A stretch of 64,000 bases of DNA from Methylovulum psychrotolerans (GCF_002923755.1 NZ_PGFZ01000005.1:188743-252742); one strand, 5' to 3'. Positions 46,240 through 55,573 are shown, counted from the first letter of the stretch. The notes: generated by a model from the letters alone, not told the origin. Program-made: numbers and translations.

Positions 46240-46971
46240 ATGCTGTTAATACCCGCTATCGATTTAAAAGAAGGAAAATGTGTGCGTTTGCGCCAAGGAC
46301 GCATGGAGGATGATACGGTATTTTCCGATGATCCGGTCGCGGTGGCGGGGCGTTGGGTGGCGGCGGGCGCTAAGCGCCTGCATTTGGTGGATTTGGATGG
46401 GGCGTTTGCGGGTAAGCCGCGAAATGCCGAGGTTGTCCATGCTATTGCCGAAGCCTATCCCGATCTGATTATCCAAATCGGCGGCGGCATCCGTAGTGAA
46501 GAGACGATTGAAGCGTATCTGAATGCGGGGGTCGAATATGTCATTATCGGCACTAAAGCGGTGAATGAGCCGCATTTTGTCCGTGATGTCGCCTTGGAAT
46601 ACCCGCGCCATATTATTGTCGGTTTGGATGCGAAAGACGGTAAAGTGGCGATTGACGGCTGGTCGAAATTATCCAAGCATGATGTCATCGATTTGGCGCA
46701 ACATTTTGAGTCCGATGGGGTCGAAGCGATTATTTATACCGACATTGCCCGCGATGGCATGATGCAAGGGGTCAATGTCGAAGCCACTGCCAGATTGGCG
46801 CGGGCGATTAATATCCCCGTGATTGCCTCCGGCGGCATTACCAATATTGATGATATTCATGCCTTGGGCAAAGTTGCCCATGAAGGAATTATGGGCGCGA
46901 TTACAGGCCGGGCAATTTATGAAGGGACGTTGGATTTTACCGAAGCGGCAAAGTTAGCCGAATCGTTTTAA
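46240..46971 (+). CDS. hisA: ProFAR isomerase
   Basis: 243 residues from the ATG at 46240, [20 protein letters not shown]; a TTG at 46198 would give an unusual extension. (beta-alpha)8 barrel: [18 protein letters not shown] and [17 protein letters not shown] as phosphate-binding loops, catalytic Asp in the first strand PAIDLKEG and in [13 protein letters not shown]. Only one base separates its TAA from the ATG of the inserted HEPN gene, so translation is coupled. Confidence 0.95.
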   Translation: MLLIPAIDLKEGKCVRLRQGRMEDDTVFSDDPVAVAGRWVAAGAKRLHLVDLDGAFAGKPRNAEVVHAIAEAYPDLIIQIGGGIRSEETIEAYLNAGVEYVIIGTKAVNEPHFVRDVALEYPRHIIVGLDAKDGKVAIDGWSKLSKHDVIDLAQHFESDGVEAIIYTDIARDGMMQGVNVEATARLARAINIPVIASGGITNIDDIHALGKVAHEGIMGAITGRAIYEGTLDFTEAAKLAESF

Positions 46972-46972
46972 A

Positions 46973-47443
46973 ATGAAAAATTCGCAACTCATTAAAGCGC
47001 TGGCTTATGAGCGGCTCAGCGAGGCAAAAATCCTTTGCGATAACAATAAGTACGATGGCGCGTTCTATTTGGCGGGTTATAGCGTTGAATTGATGTTAAA
47101 AATGAAAATTTGCCAACATTTTGGCGTGGATAACCTTTTTGACGAAGACAGCAAAGATACTGATAAGGACAGTATTGCCAGTGTGAGGAATGCCGTTAAA
47201 ATTCATGATATTAAGCGGTTGCTGATTTTTAGCGGTTTGAAAAATAAGCTGGACGCGACGAAAAAAAATAATATCATCCTTATGGAGACCCACGCGTATT
47301 TAATCGCTGGGGAAAAGCGTTGCTTATGGCATGAACAAGTCCGTTATCAACCTAAAGGCTCGCAAAATCCAAAACATGTACAGCGTTTGATTGAGTTACT
47401 ACCACATAACGATGGGTTATTACAATGGATAGAACAGAGCTGA
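46973..47443 (+). CDS. HEPN-domain protein (predicted ribonuclease), inserted in the his operon
   Basis: 156 residues. HEPN pattern: an N-terminal helix ALAYERLSEAKILCDNNKYD, the core GAFYLAGYSVELMLKMKICQ (the ...Y.aGyaiE..LK.. signature), and Arg72-Asn-Ala-Val-Lys-Ile-His78 (RNAVKIH), the R-x4-6-H motif of ribonuclease HEPN domains. Many HEPN proteins are toxins, abortive-infection factors or CRISPR-associated RNases. Start one base after hisA; it overlaps the following small gene by 19 bases. Not a histidine gene: it looks like a conflict module carried inside the operon. Note that some HEPN proteins are non-catalytic helpers. Confidence 0.72.
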   Translation: MKNSQLIKALAYERLSEAKILCDNNKYDGAFYLAGYSVELMLKMKICQHFGVDNLFDEDSKDTDKDSIASVRNAVKIHDIKRLLIFSGLKNKLDATKKNNIILMETHAYLIAGEKRCLWHEQVRYQPKGSQNPKHVQRLIELLPHNDGLLQWIEQS

Positions 47444-47736
47444 TTGGTCAGCTACAAGCTTTTACGCAGGTTTGTGGCGAAAAAGGTTATATTGATACCG
47501 GAGATAAGGATGCCGTTTATCTTGAAGAAGCTTATCCGGGCATGATTCCCACTTCATTTGTTGTTAATGTGGTCGTAAAACAGCCCTTACTGGAAGTGAC
47601 TTATGGGGGCAACGTATTGAAAGAATTAATCGGATTGCTTTGGGAGACGACCACTCCTGAAATCCGCGAAAATATTTTTACCCTAAGCCTTTATGGCGAA
47701 GATGAACGTCATTTTCTCGTAAAAGAAGCCGCATGA
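47425..47736 (+). CDS. Small protein overlapping the HEPN gene, probable partner
   Basis: 103 acidic residues: [20 protein letters not shown], then [20 protein letters not shown] and [20 protein letters not shown]. The final part is beta-rich. It overlaps the HEPN gene by 19 bases and hisF by ATGA, so it is co-translated with both. No family recognised; not a nucleotidyltransferase (no GSxxxG-DxD), the common HEPN partner. A neutralising or substrate-directing partner for the HEPN protein is inferred from the overlap only. Confidence 0.55.
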   Translation: MDRTELIGQLQAFTQVCGEKGYIDTGDKDAVYLEEAYPGMIPTSFVVNVVVKQPLLEVTYGGNVLKELIGLLWETTTPEIRENIFTLSLYGEDERHFLVKEAA

Positions 47737-48506
47737 GCCTAGCTAAACGCATTATCCCTTGCCTTGATGTCGACAACGGTCGGGTCGTCAAGGGCGTAAA
47801 ATTTGTTGATATCCGTGACGCGGGCGATCCGGTGGAAATTGCCAGACGTTATGATCGTGAAGGCGCGGACGAAATCACTTTTCTGGACATTACCGCCACC
47901 CATGATAACCGCGATACGATTGTCCATGTGGTTGAGCAAGTCGCCAGTGAAGTCTTTATCCCGTTAACCGTCGGTGGCGGTATCCGCACCTTGGACGACA
48001 TCCGCCGGATGCTCAATGCCGGGGCTGATAAAGTCGGTATTAACAGCGCGGCGGTGTTCCGCCCCGAATTTGTCCAAGAAGCCGCCGAACGTTTTGGCTC
48101 GCAGTGTATCGTGGTCGCCATTGACGCAAAAAAAGTCAGCCTGCCGGGTGAAGTCAGCCGCTGGGAAATTTTCACCCACGGCGGACGCAAAGGCACAGGC
48201 ATAGACGCTATCGGCTGGGCGGAAAAAATGGTTGCTTATGGGGCAGGGGAGATTCTTCTGACTAGTATGGACAGGGACGGTACGCGCGAAGGTTTTGATT
48301 TGGCCTTGACCCGCGCCATTAGCGACGCGGTCGCCGTGCCGGTGATCGCCTCAGGCGGGGTCGGCTGCTTAGACCATCTCGCGGACGGGGTGTTGGACGG
48401 TAAGGCGGATGCGGTTTTGGCCGCCAGTATTTTCCATTTCGCCGAATATACCATCCAGCAAGCGAAAGAGCACTTGCGGATGCGTGGGATTGAAGTGCGG
48501 CTATAA
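47733..48506 (+). CDS. hisF: Imidazole glycerol phosphate synthase, cyclase subunit
   Basis: 257 residues, [20 protein letters not shown] with catalytic Asp in [12 protein letters not shown], and [14 protein letters not shown] with the second Asp. Phosphate-binding [14 protein letters not shown] and [16 protein letters not shown]. Works with HisH to form IGP and AICAR. ATGA overlap with the inserted small gene. One base after its stop another inserted reading frame begins. Confidence 0.96.
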   Translation: MSLAKRIIPCLDVDNGRVVKGVKFVDIRDAGDPVEIARRYDREGADEITFLDITATHDNRDTIVHVVEQVASEVFIPLTVGGGIRTLDDIRRMLNAGADKVGINSAAVFRPEFVQEAAERFGSQCIVVAIDAKKVSLPGEVSRWEIFTHGGRKGTGIDAIGWAEKMVAYGAGEILLTSMDRDGTREGFDLALTRAISDAVAVPVIASGGVGCLDHLADGVLDGKADAVLAASIFHFAEYTIQQAKEHLRMRGIEVRL

Positions 48507-48507
48507 A

Positions 48508-48708
48508 ATGGCTATTCCTGATATGGCGGTAACAAAAACCGATTGGGGCAGGTTGGCTAGGCGCGATGATAAGGAAATCGATTACTCTGATGCGCCGCCA
48601 ATGCCGTTTGAGTTGCCTGGCTTACGGATACGGCACACGAATGGGCAAACGGTTGCTGTCGCCCCGGTGTTTTCTAGTGCATCTAAACCCCTTTCAACAC
48701 CGTATTAA
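48508..48708 (+). CDS. Antitoxin-like remnant between hisF and hisI
   Basis: 66 residues starting [20 protein letters not shown] then [12 protein letters not shown]. The ...TDWxRL...D..IDYSD.P. pattern is that of the N-terminal part of BrnA/CopG-like antitoxins, but the usual C-terminal DNA-binding helices are absent; the end ([20 protein letters not shown]) looks unrelated. No toxin (BrnT-like) is next to it. Probably a truncated antitoxin that stays translated because it sits between his genes. Starts one base after hisF. Confidence 0.5.
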   Translation: MAIPDMAVTKTDWGRLARRDDKEIDYSDAPPMPFELPGLRIRHTNGQTVAVAPVFSSASKPLSTPY

Positions 48709-48734
48709 CCAACTTTTACGCGAGTATATGCAGC

Positions 48735-49115
48735 ATGAATTGGCTAGATGAAATCCGCTGGACACCAGAGGGCTTAATTCCTGTCGTCGCCCAGCAAACG
48801 GGGAGCGGTAGGGTGGTGATGTTCGCGTGGATGAACCGCGAATCCTTGGCCTTAACCGTACAAGATGGCTATGCCGTCTACTGGTCGCGCTCGCGCAACC
48901 GTTTATGGCGTAAGGGCGAAGAATCAGGGCATCGGCAAAAAGTCATCAGCATCCAGTTAGATTGTGATGAGGACGTTATTTTGCTGGAAATCGAACAAGA
49001 AGGCGGTATCGCCTGTCACACCGGACGCGAGAGCTGTTTTTATCGGCAATTGATCGATGGGCAATGGCAAGCGGTGGAGCCTGTACTGAAGCATCCTGAT
49101 GAGATTTATAAATAA
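48735..49115 (+). CDS. hisI: Phosphoribosyl-AMP cyclohydrolase
   Basis: 126 residues. Motifs [32 protein letters not shown] and the metal-binding [20 protein letters not shown] then TGRESCFYR (Cys/His cluster). Opens the purine ring of PR-AMP (histidine step 3). Monofunctional, with HisE as a separate gene 68 bases on. Confidence 0.95.
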   Translation: MNWLDEIRWTPEGLIPVVAQQTGSGRVVMFAWMNRESLALTVQDGYAVYWSRSRNRLWRKGEESGHRQKVISIQLDCDEDVILLEIEQEGGIACHTGRESCFYRQLIDGQWQAVEPVLKHPDEIYK

Positions 49116-49183
49116 CGCTTTGTCTTGGCTCCGCACACGGCTCATTTGACGGATTGATTTGGCATTAACCTACCTTAAATAGC

Positions 49184-49501
49184 ATGAATAACACCCTAAC
49201 CCAACTCGCCCAAGTTTTGGAAGACCGCAAACAGCAAACGGCGGATAAATCCTATGTCGCCAGTTTGTATGCAAAAGGCTTGGACACCATTCTGAAAAAA
49301 ATTGGTGAAGAAGCTACCGAAACGGTCATTGCGGCAAAAAATGGCGATAAGCAACAGATTATTTATGAAACCGCCGATTTGTGGTTTCATTGCTTGGTGT
49401 TGCTGGCGGCGCAAGGCCTGCATCCTGACGATGTCCTGGCCGAACTCCAGCGGCGTTTTGGTTTGTCCGGTCTGGAAGAAAAGGCCCGGCGTACCCCTTA
49501 A
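49184..49501 (+). CDS. hisE: Phosphoribosyl-ATP pyrophosphatase
   Basis: 105 residues, all-alpha MazG-like fold. [20 protein letters not shown], then [20 protein letters not shown] (metal-binding E..E) and [19 protein letters not shown] with D/H. Hydrolyses PR-ATP (histidine step 2). 33 bases before tatA, with AGAGGC as the RBS of the latter. Confidence 0.95.
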   Translation: MNNTLTQLAQVLEDRKQQTADKSYVASLYAKGLDTILKKIGEEATETVIAAKNGDKQQIIYETADLWFHCLVLLAAQGLHPDDVLAELQRRFGLSGLEEKARRTP

Positions 49502-49534
49502 CCCAACCCTACATCACGTTAAACAGAGGCAAGC

Positions 49535-49750
49535 ATGGGCTTTAGTATTCCACATCTTTTAGTTGTATTGGCGATTGTCATTGTCGTTTTTGGCACTAAG
49601 CGGCTGCGCAATCTCGGCGCGGATTTAGGCGGGGCGATTAAGGGCTTTAAAAGTGCCATGAAAGAGGGTGAGGCGGATGGCAAGACCGCCGCTGGCGAAA
49701 GCGACACCATCGAAGGCGAAGTGACCACCAAAAAAAATGACCAGGCTTAA
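49535..49750 (+). CDS. tatA: Twin-arginine translocase subunit TatA
   Basis: 71 residues: N-terminal transmembrane helix ([14 protein letters not shown]), hinge [15 protein letters not shown], amphipathic helix [12 protein letters not shown], then a charged acidic tail. Forms the pore-like ring for folded protein export. his-tat linkage is common in proteobacteria. Confidence 0.94.
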   Translation: MGFSIPHLLVVLAIVIVVFGTKRLRNLGADLGGAIKGFKSAMKEGEADGKTAAGESDTIEGEVTTKKNDQA

Positions 49751-49755
49751 GAGTT

Positions 49756-50079
49756 ATGTTTGAAGTCGGTTTTTCCGAGCTGTGCATGGTCGCTTTGGTC
49801 GCGTTGTTGGTGATAGGTCCTGAACGCTTGCCGAAAGTGGCGCGGTTGGCGGGCTTTTGGTTGGGTAAAACCCGCGCTATGGTCGCCAATGTGAAGGCGG
49901 AAATCAGTGCCGAACTGCAAGCCGAAGAAATGCGCCAGTTGTTCCAAGAGCAGGTTGCCTTGCAGGAGCTGAAAACTATTCAGGACGAGCTGAACGGGGT
50001 CACGCAGACGGCAAAAGCGTCGCTGGATACCTTACACCACGATGAGCCTACTAAGCCACACGATAATGAACAAGCTTGA
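49756..50079 (+). CDS. tatB: Twin-arginine translocase subunit TatB
   Basis: 107 residues. [20 protein letters not shown] with the conserved Glu in FSEL, then [20 protein letters not shown], and a long amphipathic helix [20 protein letters not shown]. Works with TatC as twin-arginine signal receptor. Six bases after tatA; tatC starts inside it. Confidence 0.94.
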   Translation: MFEVGFSELCMVALVALLVIGPERLPKVARLAGFWLGKTRAMVANVKAEISAELQAEEMRQLFQEQVALQELKTIQDELNGVTQTAKASLDTLHHDEPTKPHDNEQA

Positions 50080-50863
50080 TTTTGAAGACCCGGCGCAGCC
50101 GCAGCCGTTTATCAGCCATTTGATAGAATTGCGTGACCGCCTGTTAAAGGTGATCTTATGCGTACTGTTAGTGTTCGGCGGTTTGGCGGCGTATGCCAAC
50201 GACATTTACAGCATTCTCGCCGGGCCTTTGCTTAAGCATTTGCCGCAAAATAGCAGCATGATTGCTATTGATGTGGCCTCGCCGTTTTTAACCCCGTTTA
50301 AATTGGCTTTTGTTGTCGCGGTTTTTGTCTCCGTGCCAGTGATTTTGTACCAGTTTTGGGCTTTCGTCGCCCCTGGTCTGTATCGGCACGAGAAACGCTT
50401 GGTTTTGCCTTTATTGGTCGCTAGCACCTTGCTGTTTTATATCGGCGTGGCCTTTGCCTATTTTCTGGTTTTCCCTTTGGTGTTCGGTTTCCTGACTGCC
50501 GCCGCCCCCGCAGGGGTGACGGTCATGACCGATATTGCCAAGTATCTGGATTTTGTCTTAGCGCTGTTTTTTGCTTTTGGGGTGTGTTTTGAAATCCCTA
50601 TCTTTACCATTGTCTTGGTGTGGACGGGCTTTGTGTCGGCGGCGGATTTGGCGGAGAAACGCCCTTATGTGATTGTTGGGGTGTTCGTCATCGCGATGTT
50701 TTTAACCCCACCCGATGCCATTTCCCAAACCATGTTGGCCGTGCCGATGTGGATGTTGTTTGAGATTGGCCTGTTGTTTGCCAAAATGCTCACCAAACAG
50801 CCCAAAGACACCGACGAAATTCTGCCCGCCAGACTGAATACTATCCATAAACAAGATAAATAG
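50066..50863 (+). CDS. tatC: Twin-arginine translocase subunit TatC
   Basis: 265 residues from the ATG at 50066; an in-frame ATG at 50042 would overlap tatB more. Six membrane helices. Motifs [40 protein letters not shown] (the FxxPGLxxxEr signature) and the helix pair at FALGVCFE-type [12 protein letters not shown]. Binds the twin-arginine signal. Confidence 0.95.
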   Translation: MNKLDFEDPAQPQPFISHLIELRDRLLKVILCVLLVFGGLAAYANDIYSILAGPLLKHLPQNSSMIAIDVASPFLTPFKLAFVVAVFVSVPVILYQFWAFVAPGLYRHEKRLVLPLLVASTLLFYIGVAFAYFLVFPLVFGFLTAAAPAGVTVMTDIAKYLDFVLALFFAFGVCFEIPIFTIVLVWTGFVSAADLAEKRPYVIVGVFVIAMFLTPPDAISQTMLAVPMWMLFEIGLLFAKMLTKQPKDTDEILPARLNTIHKQDK

Positions 50864-50871
50864 GCCGCGTT

Positions 50872-51024
50872 ATGAATGATTATCAACAAAGTAAAAAAGC
50901 CCGTTATGTCGCCTCGGTGGCCTATTTGCTGGTCTTGGCGTTTCTGGTGACGGGTACGCTGTTATCGGAACAAAATAAGCAAGAAGCGGCCAGACAACCG
51001 GAAGCGTTATCCGTTGTTAAATAA
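50872..51024 (+). CDS. Small single-helix membrane protein after tatC
   Basis: 50 residues: MNDYQQSKKARYVASVAYLL then VLAFLVTGTLLSEQNKQEAA and a polar tail. One membrane helix, N-terminus inside by charge. The start lies eight bases after the tatC stop, with TAGGCCGCGTT in front, so it is probably the last gene of the his-tat unit. Not recognised as a Tat accessory; may be a small envelope protein. Confidence 0.5.
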   Translation: MNDYQQSKKARYVASVAYLLVLAFLVTGTLLSEQNKQEAARQPEALSVVK

Positions 51025-51088
51025 AATTTACAACTAATGCTTGACGAAATGCCGCTTATACGGTTTAATAGGCGTTTTTTGCAGCTTG

Positions 51089-51164
51089 GCCTAGGTAGCT
51101 CAGTCGGTAGAGCAAAGGATTGAAAATCCTTGTGTCGACAGTTCGATTCTGTCCCTGGGCACCA
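51089..51164 (+). tRNA. tRNA-Phe (GAA), copy 1
   Basis: 76 bases with encoded CCA. Acceptor GCCTAGG/CCTGGGC (one G-T pair), D-loop AGCTCAGTCGGTAGAGC, anticodon loop TGAAAAT with GAA, T-loop GTTCGATTC. A 51-base spacer separates it from an identical copy. Confidence 0.97.
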
Positions 51165-51215
51165 TACTGTAAAAAAATGGCAATTCCTTTTTTGGGGTTG
51201 TTTACCGAATATCAC

Positions 51216-51291
51216 GCCTAGGTAGCTCAGTCGGTAGAGCAAAGGATTGAAAATCCTTGTGTCGACAGTTCGATTCTGTCCCTGGGCACCA
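51216..51291 (+). tRNA. tRNA-Phe (GAA), copy 2
   Basis: Identical to copy 1 over all 76 bases, including CCA. A rho-independent terminator follows 16 bases downstream, so both are probably one transcript. Confidence 0.97.
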
Positions 51292-51307
51292 TGATACTTT
51301 AAAAAAG

Positions 51308-51330
51308 ACCGGCTTTTAGCCGGTTTTTTT
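51308..51330 (+). terminator. Rho-independent terminator after tRNA-Phe
   Basis: ACCGGCT, loop TTT, AGCCGGT followed by T6. Stems at 51308-51314 and 51318-51324. Confidence 0.92.
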
Positions 51331-51400
51331 ATGCCCGCAGATTTCCCCCTTCCTTGGTGTTGCCGATATGCTGCACTGCCTTCATTAGAACCTGTCTCTA

Positions 51401-52162
51401 TTAACGGCGTTTTCGCGCTATGAGTTGTGATGCGGCCACTAACAATACCAGTAGCGTCGTCGTTGCCGTCAGTATCAGCCGAAAAACCAACGCCTCATCA
51501 ATAGTAAAGCCTGCTGTGCCGCTGAGTGATGCGCTATAAACCAAAGCCGTTGCGATGGCTAAGGCCAATAGCCCAAGGCTTACCAACAGGAGATAGCGCC
51601 AGCACTCATTTGAGCCATTGGCTGTAGGGGTGGGTGTTTGCCGCCATAGCCACGCCCGATAAACCCAGCCGCAGTATAAAATGCCCAGCAATGTGCTGGT
51701 ATGTTGCAAGATATGGAACAGCGGCGTGTTGTGGCCAGCGGCTAACGTGACGGGGTATTGCAGCATAGCGATATGGTTGACCGCCCAGCCGGAGTGATGG
51801 GTGAAAGAATCCCAAACAATATGGGTCAATGCCCCGATTAGCAGGGATAGGCCGACCGCCAACGGCGCGGCGAAAGACCTTATCGGCAATACCGACAAGG
51901 CCTGCCTGTGCGGTTGCGGCAAAAGATAGGCAATAGGCAACCATAGCCGCTGAATAAGCAGCAATAACAGCAAACCAATGGGTAAGCATACCGTGATAAC
52001 GCCGGGCAGGGTATGCGCGAAAGTCGCCATTTTGAATAGGGACAGATAGTAGCCGACATCGGGGGTGATGCTGCCGACCATTAAGGCCGCAAGCGATAAG
52101 CGGGCCGATAGTAAGGGGCGGATGGCCAGCACGGCTGCTGGATGGGCAAATGTCCAAGGCAT
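51401..52162 (-). CDS. DUF4184-family membrane protein
   Basis: 253 residues, six to seven membrane helices. Start MPWTFAHPAAVLAIRPLLSA then LMVGSITPDVGYYLSLFK: the P.t.aHpaAvlPl...GS..PD pattern with a conserved His and Asp is that of DUF4184, a family related to YdjM-like membrane metal-hydrolases. A further conserved segment HIVWDSFTHHSGWAV carries WDSFTH, likely metal ligands. The reaction is unknown. Minus-strand gene, separated from cysH by 130 bases holding a repeat fragment. Confidence 0.85.
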   Translation of the reverse strand: MPWTFAHPAAVLAIRPLLSARLSLAALMVGSITPDVGYYLSLFKMATFAHTLPGVITVCLPIGLLLLLLIQRLWLPIAYLLPQPHRQALSVLPIRSFAAPLAVGLSLLIGALTHIVWDSFTHHSGWAVNHIAMLQYPVTLAAGHNTPLFHILQHTSTLLGILYCGWVYRAWLWRQTPTPTANGSNECWRYLLLVSLGLLALAIATALVYSASLSGTAGFTIDEALVFRLILTATTTLLVLLVAASQLIARKRR

Positions 52163-52212
52163 GGTGGTTTTAGGGGGTAAATTGCCCGGCGGCTAAGCGG
52201 TAGCCCCAAAGA

Positions 52213-52236
52213 GCGGGTAAAATGCCCGCGCTCCAA
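52213..52236. repeat. Half-copy of the 24-bp REP-like palindrome
   Basis: 22 of 24 bases match the arm at 8581-8604 (ends CCCGCGCTCCAA). The opposite arm is reduced to GAGC. Confidence 0.7.
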
Positions 52237-52292
52237 GGCCAATGCCGCCTAGCCGTTGTCTGTGTTATGGCATACTATTCTTTAAGGAATGG

Positions 52293-53021
52293 CTAAAACT
52301 TGCCCTTTAAATTGCCCGCATGTAGGCCGCATTCTTTTTTGGTTTCGGCTTCCCACCACCAGCGTCCGGCGCGTTCGTGTTGGTTAGGCAGCACTGTTTT
52401 AGTACAGGGTTCGCAGCCGATACTGATAAAGCCGCGCTCGTGCAGTTCGTTAAACGGCACTTGGTAGGCTTCGATATAATCCCACACTTGTGCCGAACTC
52501 CAATTCAGCAGCGGATTAAATTTAATTAAGGCATGGTCTTCACCGGAAAAAGTCTTGTCCAGTTCCACTTCGGGGATATGCTGGCGGGTGTCGGCACTTT
52601 GGTCTTTGCGTTGGCCAGTGATCCAAGCATCCAAGCCCGCCAGTTTGCGGGCCAACGGTTCTACCTTACGGATGGCACAGCATTCGTGATGGCCGTCTTC
52701 ATAAAAGCTGAACAGGCCTTTGCGTTTGACGAATTCATCCAACAGGACACGGTCTGGGGTAAGGACATCAATGTCAATTTGGTAATGTTTGCGGACTTTT
52801 TCTAAGAAACGGTAGGTTTCAGGGTGCAAACGTCCGGTATCCAGGCAAAAGACCTTAATGTCTTTGCGGATGGTTAAGGCCATGTCGATCAATACCACAT
52901 CTTCAGCGCCGCTAAAGGAAATGGCGATGTTATCAAAGGCCGCCAGGGCTTTTTTGAGGATGATGCGTGGGCTTTTTTGGTGGAGTTGGTTTTGCAGTTC
53001 GTTAATTTCGGCAGTGTTCAT
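52293..53021 (-). CDS. cysH: Phosphoadenylyl/adenylyl-sulfate reductase (Fe-S type)
   Basis: 242 residues. PP-loop start [48 protein letters not shown], and the C-terminal redox KKECGLH with the catalytic Cys. The Cys pairs HHECCAIRK and GCEPCTKTV are those of a [4Fe-4S] cluster, which marks the assimilatory adenylyl-sulfate (APS) reductases rather than the E. coli PAPS form. Reduces activated sulfate to sulfite in cysteine synthesis. Its ATG stands 3 bases before the gshA stop codon on the minus strand, so both may be linked: cysteine feeds glutathione. Confidence 0.93.
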   Translation of the reverse strand: MNTAEINELQNQLHQKSPRIILKKALAAFDNIAISFSGAEDVVLIDMALTIRKDIKVFCLDTGRLHPETYRFLEKVRKHYQIDIDVLTPDRVLLDEFVKRKGLFSFYEDGHHECCAIRKVEPLARKLAGLDAWITGQRKDQSADTRQHIPEVELDKTFSGEDHALIKFNPLLNWSSAQVWDYIEAYQVPFNELHERGFISIGCEPCTKTVLPNQHERAGRWWWEAETKKECGLHAGNLKGKF

Positions 53022-53024
53022 AGG

Positions 53025-54617
53025 CTAGGAACAAGTTTGGGTAAAGTAGCGGTGCAGGAATTCATCAAAAGGCAGTTGCGGCTGGTTTTCGATGGCCTGC
53101 TGTTTGCTGTGCGATTGTGCCGCTAAGTCAAGAAACGCTTGGTTGGCAGTCTCGTCTAAGGGCAGGTCGTGAAAGTATTGCGCATGTTCGGCCGATTTGG
53201 CAATGGCAAATCCGGCAAAAGCTTGCGAGCGTTCGCGCATGGTCGCCAGCAACCGTGCGGAAGCGGTCAGGTCAGGGTCGGCGACTTTCGCTTGTTGGGT
53301 TTGCAGGGCCTTAGAATACGGCCCTTGCGGATTATTGGCATCTAACGTGGCGCAAATCGGCTGCATGGCGGTGAGGATTTCTTGCGCCCAATCGGTCAAT
53401 AAAATACTGCCGCCGTTTCTGGCCAATTCCAGCCCCGGTTTGCGCCCAGCATGGGCGACCGCCAGTTGGTTGGCGTTATTGGTCTGGTGGTCTTGTTCAG
53501 TCATCGGCGGGCTATCAGTCAGCAGGCAGGTCAGCAGCAAGGCTTCGACAAAGTGCGCGGTGTCGGTTGCTATGCCCAGCGGCTGGAAGATGTCCAAATC
53601 TAAGGAGCGCATTTCCACATAGCGTACCCCTCGGCGTTTTAAGGCCACGGTCGGCTTTTCGCAGGATTGGGCGATTTGTTTCGGGCGCATAGTGCTGTAA
53701 AACTCATTTTCGATTTGCAGGATATGCGTGTTCAATTGCTGATATTCGCCGTCCACCACCGTGCCGATGGCTTCGTAATCCGGGTAGGGCGTGTTGATCG
53801 CTTGGCTGAGGCTATCGACGTAGCCGGACAGGGAGTTATAGTCAATCTTTAAGTTGGCTTGGTTTTTACTCTTATAACCAATATCGCTCATGCGCAAAGA
53901 CGTGGCATAAGGATGGTAGAGGGTATGGCCGTCAAACTGCGCAAACTGCGCCATCAATTCCGGGCGGCTGTTAAAGAAGCTTTTGCAAATGGCCGGAGAC
54001 GCGCCGAATAAGTACAAGACCAGCCAGCCGATACGCTGAAAATTGCGGATCAGGCCAAAATACGCCGTGGCGATAAAGTCGGCCAAGCTTAACGGGCTGT
54101 TTTCTTGGTGATGCAATACCGGCCATAAGGCTTCGGGGACGGAATAGTTAAAATGGATGCCGGCAATCGCCTGCATAGTGCGCCCGTAACGGTGCCATAA
54201 ACCGTGGCGGTAAATATGCTTCATGCGCCCGACATTAGAGGTGCCATATTCGGCAATGGGGATGCTGGCATCGCCGCTGATACCGCAAGGCATACTGGTG
54301 CCCAGCAATATCTCCTGGTCCAAATGCGCATAGACAAACTGGTGGACGCTTTGCAAGTAGGCCAGCGTATCTTGAATGTCGGCAAACGGCGGCGTAATCA
54401 GTTCGATCAGCGCTTCGGAATAATCGGTGGTGATATGTGGATGGGTTAGCGCCGACCCTAACGCGTAAGGGTGCGGAGTATGGGCGATAATGCCGTTACG
54501 CGCAATGCGCAGGCTTTCTTTTTCTATGCCCTTAAGGCCGCCGCACAGCAGGTTTTCCAGGCCGTTTGTGTGCAACTGTGCCAATCGTGGCGAAAGCGTG
54601 TTGGTAAAATGAGTCAT
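53025..54617 (-). CDS. gshA: Glutamate-cysteine ligase
   Basis: 530 residues from the ATG at 54617; the reading frame runs upstream to 54830 but without similarity to the family. Class 1 GCL: CGGLKGIEKESLRIARNG (substrate/ATP Glu), DYSEALIELITPP, and later RRGVRYVEMRSLDLDIFQP, the hallmark of this enzyme. First step of glutathione synthesis. Transcribed before cysH in the same direction (3 bases apart), possibly as one operon. Confidence 0.96.
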   Translation of the reverse strand: MTHFTNTLSPRLAQLHTNGLENLLCGGLKGIEKESLRIARNGIIAHTPHPYALGSALTHPHITTDYSEALIELITPPFADIQDTLAYLQSVHQFVYAHLDQEILLGTSMPCGISGDASIPIAEYGTSNVGRMKHIYRHGLWHRYGRTMQAIAGIHFNYSVPEALWPVLHHQENSPLSLADFIATAYFGLIRNFQRIGWLVLYLFGASPAICKSFFNSRPELMAQFAQFDGHTLYHPYATSLRMSDIGYKSKNQANLKIDYNSLSGYVDSLSQAINTPYPDYEAIGTVVDGEYQQLNTHILQIENEFYSTMRPKQIAQSCEKPTVALKRRGVRYVEMRSLDLDIFQPLGIATDTAHFVEALLLTCLLTDSPPMTEQDHQTNNANQLAVAHAGRKPGLELARNGGSILLTDWAQEILTAMQPICATLDANNPQGPYSKALQTQQAKVADPDLTASARLLATMRERSQAFAGFAIAKSAEHAQYFHDLPLDETANQAFLDLAAQSHSKQQAIENQPQLPFDEFLHRYFTQTCS

Positions 54618-54930
54618 AGCGTGGGTATGCGCCCCAGTTGTTTGATGTAAATACTTCCCATTATAAAGCGTATTGGGAAGATGGCAGAATATTATCGTTA
54701 GTGCCAAGCCCATTGCTTTAAGGTGCAGGGCATAAATTGGCGGCTTGTGGCGTATGGTTTTGCCTTGGGTAAAAGCCTTTTTGCCTGTTATCACTTTTGG
54801 GTAAGCGCAGGCAGTAAGGTACAATGTCATGAGTTATGTTGGGTCAGACTGGGGACAATTGCTTGCAAGCGGTTGCTGGTTTGCCATCATGCTTTATCTA
54901 TTAACCCCCTAACAATAAAGAGGACATATC
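54618..54930. other. Divergent promoter region between gshA and the small secreted protein gene
   Basis: 313 bases with no gene on either strand beyond the in-frame upstream extension of gshA. AACAATAAAGAGGACATATC before the secreted protein contains its RBS (AGAGGA). Promoters not placed. Confidence 0.4.
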
Positions 54931-55332
54931 ATGAAAAAAAGTTTGTTTCTGGCAATGGCATTGGTGTTTTCCGGCAGTGTAGCGGCGGCTACCGACCATT
55001 ACTTGTTGCGTGACGGCAACCATATCCATCATTTAAAAATCACAAACATGAATGATGAAGTGACCGTCAGCGCCGATGTCGATTTTGAGCCCAACGCCGA
55101 TGAAGCAGGCGGCCATGCCTGTGCCGCCCATGTGACAGGCGTCGCCAAGCAAGTGGCTGATAATGAATTGGTCTTAAAGAAACATTCTGAAAGCGAAGCC
55201 AGTTACTGCGAACTGAAAATCCATTTGACCCCAACCGGGGCGACGGTTGAGCAATCGGAAGCGTGTGCCAACTTCGCCGCCGGTATTTGCCATTTTTCTA
55301 GCGACGGCAAAGAAATGGTTAAATTTAAATAA
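54931..55332 (+). CDS. Small exported protein of unknown function
   Basis: 133 residues with a Sec signal peptide MKKSLFLAMALVFSGSVAAA (cleavage near Ala20-Thr21). Mature part: TDHYLLRDGNHIHHLKITNM, then four Cys at C81-type positions (GHACAAHV, SYCELK, EACANF, GICHFS), probably two disulfides, and repeated His near the N-terminus (HIHHL). Periplasmic, perhaps metal binding, but no family recognised. AGAGGA Shine-Dalgarno nine bases before the ATG; a strong terminator follows. Confidence 0.72.
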   Translation: MKKSLFLAMALVFSGSVAAATDHYLLRDGNHIHHLKITNMNDEVTVSADVDFEPNADEAGGHACAAHVTGVAKQVADNELVLKKHSESEASYCELKIHLTPTGATVEQSEACANFAAGICHFSSDGKEMVKFK

Positions 55333-55340
55333 CTGTTTCC

Positions 55341-55371
55341 GGCAGCGGCAGGTTTTTGCCGCTGCCTTTTT
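55341..55371 (+). terminator. Rho-independent terminator
   Basis: GGCAGCGGC (55341-55349), loop of 8, GCCGCTGCC (55358-55366), then T5. Confidence 0.9.
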
Positions 55372-55573
55372 CTGCGCCTTGGCAAAACGCCCTGTTAAAG
55401 GCGGGCGGTTTAACCGCTTCCCTATGCCGCTAGGCGGCGCACTTGGAGGGTTAGAGTAAATGCCGTTACGCATTAAGCCACACAAAGACTGGCCGAGCGG
55501 AGTGCAATGGTCTTTAGCCATTGCATGATGACCTAAGCGTATGCACCTTTTAACGCCTGACTTGATCTGATAG
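55372..55573. other. Non-coding stretch with an 8-bp hairpin
   Basis: No gene seen. TGCAATGG (55503-55510) and CCATTGCA (55518-55525) form a small hairpin with loop TCTTTAG. It lies just before the large duplicated segment. Confidence 0.4.

Noticed and set aside
54618-54830. N-terminal extension of gshA
   Set aside because: 71 extra residues without family similarity; the ATG at 54617 gives the normal enzyme length.
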